Positions 57,640 to 64,000 of a stretch of DNA of 64,000 nucleotides are shown piece by piece. The notes below the pieces were generated by a model. The model was not told where the DNA came from. It searched no databases and saw nothing but the letters and a program-made list of their open reading frames with translations. Origin of the DNA: Hofstenia miamia (Eukaryota; Xenacoelomorpha; Acoela); the NCBI GenBank assembly GCA_004352715.1, contig SCFE01000039.1:2188282-2252281 (forward strand), read 5' to 3'. Position numbers and translations under genes: made by a program. Position 1 is the first letter of the stretch, and each line of letters begins with the position of its first letter.

Positions 57640-59998
57640 CAATATTGTAAATTTAGTAGGAAATAATGCCATATATCTAATTACTGAAACCTGGTTAAAT
57701 GACTCTGATAACATAGAAGCTCTATATAATACAGACTGCAATTATTTTAACTTATACTTCAAAAATAGATCAAAAAGATGTGGTGATTTAATTATCTTAA
57801 TTCCAAAATTCCTAAAACCAAAACATAGACATAGAGAAGACTTAGAATCTGATCATCCGTTTTTTGAGACACTATGGATTGAAATTAAACAAATAATGAA
57901 CTCAGGTAGTAATGAATTGTTAAAATGAAGTGTTAAAATCCAAACAAGAAATTTTCATCTGAATTTTGCAATCATAAAATTGATGAAATAGACAATGCTA
58001 TTCTAGAGAATAAATTTATTAACATCTTCAGTGATTTCAATATTAATTACTTCAATACTTCTGAATCCACAAAAATTGATTGCATTTGCAATATTTTTTA
58101 TTAAAACTAGTTAATAATACCATTTCAACTAAGCATTCCAATCTACTTGACTATTTTATAACATATAGTTCTAATAAATATCAAAGTTTTATATTTGAAT
58201 CATTCAGTGATCATAATGTTTGTGTCTATATTAGTAATTACAAGTTAATTTTGAATAAGAAAAAAGTAATATATTCAAGGAACTTTCAAACATTTAATAA
58301 AAATATTTTTTTAAGTTTGCTAAAGAACATTCTGTTCAAATGCATCTATGCATTCATAATTCTGAAATCACTCATGCATTAAATAGCATAGTGCCAGTAA
58401 GAATCAAGGTAATTAATGTCAAATCCAGTCCTGTAGTTAATCAACCATGTGACTCTGAATTCATTAAGTGGAAAGTTTCCAGCAAGAATCAGCTGTTTGA
58501 GATTTCTAAATCTGACCCAATTAAGATTAATTGGACAAACTATGATAATGCCAAGAAATTAATCACAAAATACTGCAAATCCACTTTTGAGTCTAGGACA
58601 AGATGATACTTCAAACAGCTGGACAAATCTAGCCAGAAATGGAATTTTTTGAATAATACTATTGGAACATTGAAAAAATTAAGTATGATAATAAGATATA
58701 TAAGAATAAGAAAGATATTGCAATGATTTTTAACAAAACTTTTGAAAAAATGGGTAAATTTAATTTTGAGCATGAAACTAACAATAGCCAACCAATAAAA
58801 ATTGTGAAAAATGTAAATTCTGAATTTACTTTTAGCTTCATATCTTACTATGATTTGAAACAACCAGTAAAAAATCTTGATAGTAATAAATCATGTGGCT
58901 CTAGCCATTTGCCATACTGTGTAATTAAAAACTATTATGACATTTTTGGACAATATCTTCTTGTAGCATTTAATCAATGCATTATTGAGAATAACTTTCA
59001 TATTATCTTAAAAAATTCTGATATCTCACCTGTTTATGAAAAAGAAGATCCTTCCAACCCAAACAATTATTGACCCATCAGTATTACACATCCCTTTGCT
59101 AAAATCTTTAAGAAGCTCTTAGCTAAGCAAATTTACACTTTTCTCAATGACAATAGTATTCTATCAGATAACCAATTTGGATTTAGGCCTAAGTATAGTA
59201 CAACCTATGCAATATTATCTATTACAGAAAAAATTAAATCAAATTTGAATAGTAATTTTTCGACATCTATTGCCTTATTGAATCTTAGTAAAGCTTTTAA
59301 TTCAATGAATTTTAATATTTTAGAAAGCAAATTAGAAAATCAAGGTTTCAGCAAAAGTGCTAAAAATCTCATTATGAATTTTTTAAGTAACTGAAAACAA
59401 TGGGTAAAAATTAACAACACTTATTCTGATTACATTACTACTAATCTAGGTGTTCCTCAAAGAACAGTATTAGGGCCTGTTTTATTTTCACTGTAAGTCA
59501 ATGATATATCAAATACTTTAAAAAACAGAACTATCTATCAATATGCAGATGATACATGCATATTAAGAGAAGCAAAAAAATCCATATGATGCAACCAAGA
59601 TTTTACCAAAAGATATTGAAAATCTTATTAGGTATTTTAATAGAAACAAGTTAAAAGTCAATCCTGATAAAACACAATTTATTATTTTCACACAAAAGCA
59701 ATACCAAAAAAATTCTAATATTAAAATTAAAGAAGGAGATAATGAAATTAGGTTGGTACTTGAAAGGAATACTGAATATTTCAAAATGAACACCAAAAAT
59801 CTCAAAACAGATACTGAGAAAATGTACCTATGGAAACCTTTTTTAATGTTCAACCATGGCAATCACTATGAAATAATATGTTTATGGCACTTAGAAACAG
59901 AATTAAAAATTGTAATTTTTAGGGGTTCTGACTGCAGCTCAATATTCAAATATAGGCCACACTTAGAAAATTTAAATTGGATTTCAAAAATTTTTTAA
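57640..59998 (+). pseudogene. Third APE-type LINE relic (CR1/L2/Daphne-like)
   Basis: The endonuclease start reads NLVGNNAIYLITETWLNDSD (catalytic Glu in TETWL), with FSDFNINYFN and FESFSDHNVCVYISN (the SDH histidine) further on. The linker gives KWKVSSKNQLFE, and the RT gives LDSNKSCGSSHLPY, NDNSILSDNQFGFRP, motif A IALLNLSKAFNSMN, B NLGVPQRTVLGPVLFSL and C IYQYADDTCILRE. In motif A both usual aspartates are Asn, and in motif B the Gly of PQG is Arg, so the enzyme is dead even without its many stops and frameshifts. AT-rich codon use matches the host region, which suggests long decay. It is clearly a different lineage from the two LINE copies at 28 and 46 kb. Confidence 0.8.
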
Positions 59999-61096
59999 CT
60001 AAACACAAATATGGAAATTAATTGCCTATTAAAAATAAAAACATTTACAACAATAATATGATTGTCTCTTTAAGCTATGTGCCACATACATTTTTTACAA
60101 ACTATATATTCAGTATCCCTTTTGAGATATTCAGTATTTGCTTTGAGAAATTTGGTATTTGTTTCAAGTACCAACCATGAAATTAAGCAAAGCAATTCTA
60201 TTAATTATTGTATAGTCACTCAGGGCCCTTATTATTTTTATTTTTCAATTATTGGCACTATCTAATTAATTTGGTGCTATTTACTATCATTGATTTAGTG
60301 ATTTTTGTTAATTTGCAGTTCTTCAAACTTAGTTTTCGAATTTAGTGTAATTGTCCCTTGATTAGAGAATACATGTGATTGCTAATTTAATTTGCAAGGG
60401 AAACAAGTGAATTTTTGTAAAACAGTAAATATTTACCTTTTTTCTGTATAAAATAGGGAACTTATTGTTATCAAACATCAAATAAATTTCATTCTCACTG
60501 GATAACATTTGCTCCTTCATTATTTATTATCTAATAACCTTTTTAGATTTGGTATGAATTTTATAATAATGCAACTGTAAGATCCAGTGATAATGTGGGA
60601 GGAACTCTGCTGTGCCTGGGTGATAACTTGCTCCTTGACAGATGTGAGCCCATATTGTGGTCACTTTAGGCTACATATCAGTATAGGGAATAAAAGAACT
60701 ACTAATTTGATTGATTGTACATGCACATAATGTAGAATTGTTGGTTGGTAGGGAAACTTAACTAGAAACTTAATTGACTCCGCAGAAGGTTTGAATAGCG
60801 TTTACATAACAGCCAAGATTCCAGAAAAAGGAATAACACAGAGTTTATAACATATAGATGTAACATTGGTAATTCATCCAAGTAACAAAACTACTTTTAG
60901 GTAAGAACCCAGATGACCAATTCCTATGGCTTCCAGCCAAAGCAAAACATCCAGAAGTAAAGTGCTTAACCTATTGACTGGTGCTACCCTATTTGTCTCA
61001 CTTGCTTAATTTCTATCTCAATTCAGAAAACACAAACTCTCATTTTCATTGTTATCTCTCAGCTCACTATTAAATAATCTGTAATTGCCAGATATT
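59999..61096. other. No gene seen
   Basis: AT-rich, no motif. Ends at a 627-N gap. Confidence 0.5.
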
Positions 61097-61723
61097 NNNN
61101 NNNNNNNNNNNNNNNNNNNNNNNNNNNNNNNNNNNNNNNNNNNNNNNNNNNNNNNNNNNNNNNNNNNNNNNNNNNNNNNNNNNNNNNNNNNNNNNNNNNN
61201 NNNNNNNNNNNNNNNNNNNNNNNNNNNNNNNNNNNNNNNNNNNNNNNNNNNNNNNNNNNNNNNNNNNNNNNNNNNNNNNNNNNNNNNNNNNNNNNNNNNN
61301 NNNNNNNNNNNNNNNNNNNNNNNNNNNNNNNNNNNNNNNNNNNNNNNNNNNNNNNNNNNNNNNNNNNNNNNNNNNNNNNNNNNNNNNNNNNNNNNNNNNN
61401 NNNNNNNNNNNNNNNNNNNNNNNNNNNNNNNNNNNNNNNNNNNNNNNNNNNNNNNNNNNNNNNNNNNNNNNNNNNNNNNNNNNNNNNNNNNNNNNNNNNN
61501 NNNNNNNNNNNNNNNNNNNNNNNNNNNNNNNNNNNNNNNNNNNNNNNNNNNNNNNNNNNNNNNNNNNNNNNNNNNNNNNNNNNNNNNNNNNNNNNNNNNN
61601 NNNNNNNNNNNNNNNNNNNNNNNNNNNNNNNNNNNNNNNNNNNNNNNNNNNNNNNNNNNNNNNNNNNNNNNNNNNNNNNNNNNNNNNNNNNNNNNNNNNN
61701 NNNNNNNNNNNNNNNNNNNNNNN
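61097..61723. other. Assembly gap (627 N)
   Basis: Probably hides the 3' end and 3' LTR of the gypsy-like element that runs leftward into it. Confidence 0.9.
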
Positions 61724-61724
61724 A

Positions 61725-62484
61725 TTAATTTTCAGCTACCAGTTGAATGGCTGGCCCAGACACTATGTTTTGAGTGGCGACTATCATCTTCGTAGCTAAA
61801 TCACCGTCCCGCATTTGGAATTCAGTATAATGTGCCATGTAGAATCGTGGGAAGTAGGTGAACAAAAGATTCTGAAAATCAATATTGATGCACTCAAAAC
61901 TGTCCATTGTAGGTACGGCGAAGTTGATTTTTTGTCTCCTCGGATATATTATCACGGATAATGGCTATGGCTTTTCTAGTTGCAATATAGTATGGATGTA
62001 ATGTTTCATCGCCGACTTTCGATAGTTTTTGTCTTTTCTCTTCTGTCTTCTGTGACCTTATGGTGGAAGTAGCTGTGGAGGAGTTCGAAGGGGCTATCAA
62101 GTCACTCATGTGGGGGGTGTTTACAGGTTGTAAAGTTCTAAAAGGTACTCTCGAATCAAAAGTTTTTAAAGTGGGGGTTGCCAGCTCCTCTTGCGCACAT
62201 GGGGAAACATGTCTCTCCACGTAGGGGCGAGATGTGGAGGGTGTCATGGTAACTGCTGTCGGCTCTCTGAGTTGTGGAGCAACGTGTCGCCCACACGGAA
62301 TCAGAATCTGCTCAGCACCTTCCTGACGTCCTCTTTTTCTTGTGCGAGCCTCAGCAAGCGGAGAAACGTGTCTCCCGCGCCTAGGTGAGGCATGTTGTCC
62401 AAGTTGGCTACCTTCCATCCTCCTTTGTACTTGGCGGCGGACAGGTGGAGCTGGCAACTCTCTTTTGCGATTTATGGGTTTCAT
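61725..62484 (-). CDS. Arg/Pro-rich ORF(s) downstream of gypsy integrase
   Basis: The frame from 62484 to 61894 (196 aa, MKPINRKRELPAPPVRRQVQ) overlaps the end of the integrase frame by 77 bp in another phase. It is rich in Arg, Pro and Ser and contains three spaced RHVSP-type motifs (RHVSP 38-42, RHVAP 66-70, RHVSP 91-95). It ends in a helical-looking segment (HPYYIATRKAIAIIRDNISE). A second frame (61955 to 61725; NFAVPTMDSFECINIDFQ, QMRDGDLATKMIVATQN) overlaps its last 62 bp in a third phase. Either these are true overlapping reading frames or single-base indels split one C-terminal extension. No known domain recognised. Same strand as the integrase, so transcribed with it. Confidence 0.5.
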
Positions 62485-63649
62485 TTCTAAATGTAGTTAT
62501 AAGATTTAAATCCCAAATGTTGGGATCATAAGTAGTTCTCGCCCTTCTAGAGGGGAGGGTACGTGATTCTAAATTCTCAGTGTTAACGTTATCACAGTGA
62601 TATTCGGTGTCGGAAAATTCATCCTTGGAAAAGCTAGTTAAATTTTCATATTTTTCATATACATCAACACCTTTGTCTACTAACGTAAATTCGTTATTAT
62701 CATCTATAATTACATGTTCTATATCTTTAATGGCTCTTTTAACCCTTTGAGTGTGCACCATTTTACCATTGTTTAAAGTATATGTATTGTGATCAAGCAC
62801 TTTTTCGATTGTAAATGGGCCTTGATTATCATATGTGAGGTTCCGTACTTGGTGACTATCAGTTGTAATGCGGGGTAAATAGACAAAAACTTTATCACCA
62901 CGCTTATGAGGCTCACCATACAATTTTTTATTAAAAGTTTTCTTTTGCCAGATGCTAGATTGGTTGGTGTTATGACAAATTGTTAAGTGAATTTGCTGCA
63001 TATCTGTGATCAATCTATTTACATAACTGTCCACATTGGTTTCAGCATATTTTGGAAACATCATTGCTAATGAAGTAGCGGCTTCCCTGCTGAACATGGC
63101 TTTGAAGGGGCTAATACCAGTTGTTGTATGAACCAATGTATTATAAAAATATTCAACGCTTTCCACAATTCGTCTCCATTGTTTCCCTGCAGCTCAGGAC
63201 AGTGCTACCCGGATCAATTTAATGAGAGTTCAATTCAATCTCTCTACTAAACCATGTGCCTGGTGATGGTAGGCTGTTGTTAACTCGTGAACTACTTCCA
63301 ATTCATTCATTAAAGTGTGTAAAAGGTTACTTTCAAACTGCGGACCTCTGTCTGAAACTAATTTGCGCATTGGCCTGTATTTGAGAATCCACTCTTTAAG
63401 GATTTTTTCGGCTACGATCTCAGCAGTTGTGCTGCTTAAAGGAATTATACGGGCAAATTGGTGAAGTGGTCCACTATCACAAGTAAGTATTGAAAGCCTT
63501 CGTCATCTTTTGACAGTTGCTCTAAATCAACATGTACTAGCTCATTTGGACTTTCTGCCAATTGCGATTCCAATTCAGCTCATTGCTGAGGAAAGTGGTG
63601 GATATTGTTAAGTAGACATTTCTCACATTTGTCAATAACGTCCATAACA
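62408..63649 (-). pseudogene. Ty3/gypsy-type retrotransposon integrase, 3' part of pol
   Basis: Entering from the terminal gap, the minus strand encodes the end of the zinc-binding domain (VIDKCEKCLLNN), then the integrase core with ELVHVDLEQLSKDDEG (first catalytic Asp), RKLVSDRGPQFESNLLHTL (second Asp) and YHHQAHGLVERLN (Glu). The C-terminal part (252-codon open frame at 62408-63166) has VEYFYNTLVHTTTGISPFKA, an F.REA..SL block, RGDKVFVYLPRI and a GPFTIEKV...Y module of the GPY/F kind. Stops (near 63580, 63230 and 63195) and frameshifts near 63460 inactivate the core. RT, protease and gag would lie to the right, beyond the window. The clean C-terminal frame suggests a fairly young element. 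Confidence 0.85.
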
Positions 63650-64000
63650 NNNNNNNNNNNNNNNNNNNNNNNNNNNNNNNNNNNNNNNNNNNNNNNNNNN
63701 NNNNNNNNNNNNNNNNNNNNNNNNNNNNNNNNNNNNNNNNNNNNNNNNNNNNNNNNNNNNNNNNNNNNNNNNNNNNNNNNNNNNNNNNNNNNNNNNNNNN
63801 NNNNNNNNNNNNNNNNNNNNNNNNNNNNNNNNNNNNNNNNNNNNNNNNNNNNNNNNNNNNNNNNNNNNNNNNNNNNNNNNNNNNNNNNNNNNNNNNNNNN
63901 NNNNNNNNNNNNNNNNNNNNNNNNNNNNNNNNNNNNNNNNNNNNNNNNNNNNNNNNNNNNNNNNNNNNNNNNNNNNNNNNNNNNNNNNNNNNNNNNNNNN
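63650..64000. other. Assembly gap to window end (at least 351 N)
   Basis: Cuts the gypsy pol upstream of the integrase zinc-binding domain. Confidence 0.95.

Noticed and set aside
62191-62388. 65-codon plus-strand frame
   Set aside because: Antisense of the Arg/Pro-rich ORF of the gypsy element.
1-64000. CRISPR arrays, prokaryotic operons, phage genes, rRNA or tRNA
   Set aside because: No regularly spaced repeats with unique spacers, no ribosome-binding-site-linked gene strings, and no recognisable RNA gene seen by eye; a tRNA or rRNA scan would be needed to exclude small or degenerate RNA genes.

Overview
The window looks like AT-rich metazoan nuclear DNA that is almost entirely a graveyard of transposable elements. 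The signs are long AT-rich stretches without genes, (TA)n microsatellites, assembly gaps, 5'-truncated LINEs, and DNA transposons with TA target sites. I see no prokaryotic operon structure, CRISPR array, rRNA or tRNA. The mixture present (APE-type LINEs, an R2-like LINE with a restriction-like endonuclease, a Penelope-like fragment, piggyBac, Tc1, mariner, hAT, Ty3/gypsy) is typical of invertebrates. The sequence does not let me name the species. No host gene is identified with confidence. The best host-like candidate is a coiled-coil terminal exon at about 8447-8768.

Layout, 1-16 kb: Penelope-like GIY-YIG remnant (1541-1970) inside a repeat that recurs at 14.8-15.6 kb; LINE reverse transcriptase tail (5321-5881, minus) abutting a piggyBac transposase pseudogene (5882-7402, minus); 305-bp tandem duplication (7748-8356); coiled-coil exon; Tc1 fragment (9269-9610, minus); an open RT-RNase H frame (10651-11886, minus) enclosed by 29-bp inverted repeats (10424-11984); duplicated segments (12.7-14.3 kb) carrying a small conserved-looking protein.

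16-27 kb: a Tc1-like element with both TIRs and TA duplications (17383-18785); a 550-bp deleted mariner with both TIRs (23771-24320); an ~800-bp divergent foldback (24757-25563); candidate MITEs. 27-50 kb: two copies of one APE-type LINE (27853-30436 and 45690-47217), MITEs at 32.0 and 42.7 kb, a perfect 572-bp palindrome (37503-38074) overlapping a LINE 3' tail (37936-38850, minus), and a hAT relic (47221-49022). 50-64 kb: two R2-like LINE copies arranged tail to tail (50214-51659 plus, 51660-53547 minus), a third APE-type LINE relic (57640-59998), and a Ty3/gypsy integrase with an Arg/Pro-rich downstream ORF (61725-63649, minus).

The genes form no pathway. Each element would have encoded its own mobility, and nearly all are broken by stops, frameshifts or truncation. 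Two things stand out. One is the compact RT-RNase H cassette bounded by inverted repeats, which is the best candidate for something undescribed. The other is a set of joints (isolated n bases and short gaps) that coincide with repeat boundaries, which suggests that part of the local architecture is an assembly product.
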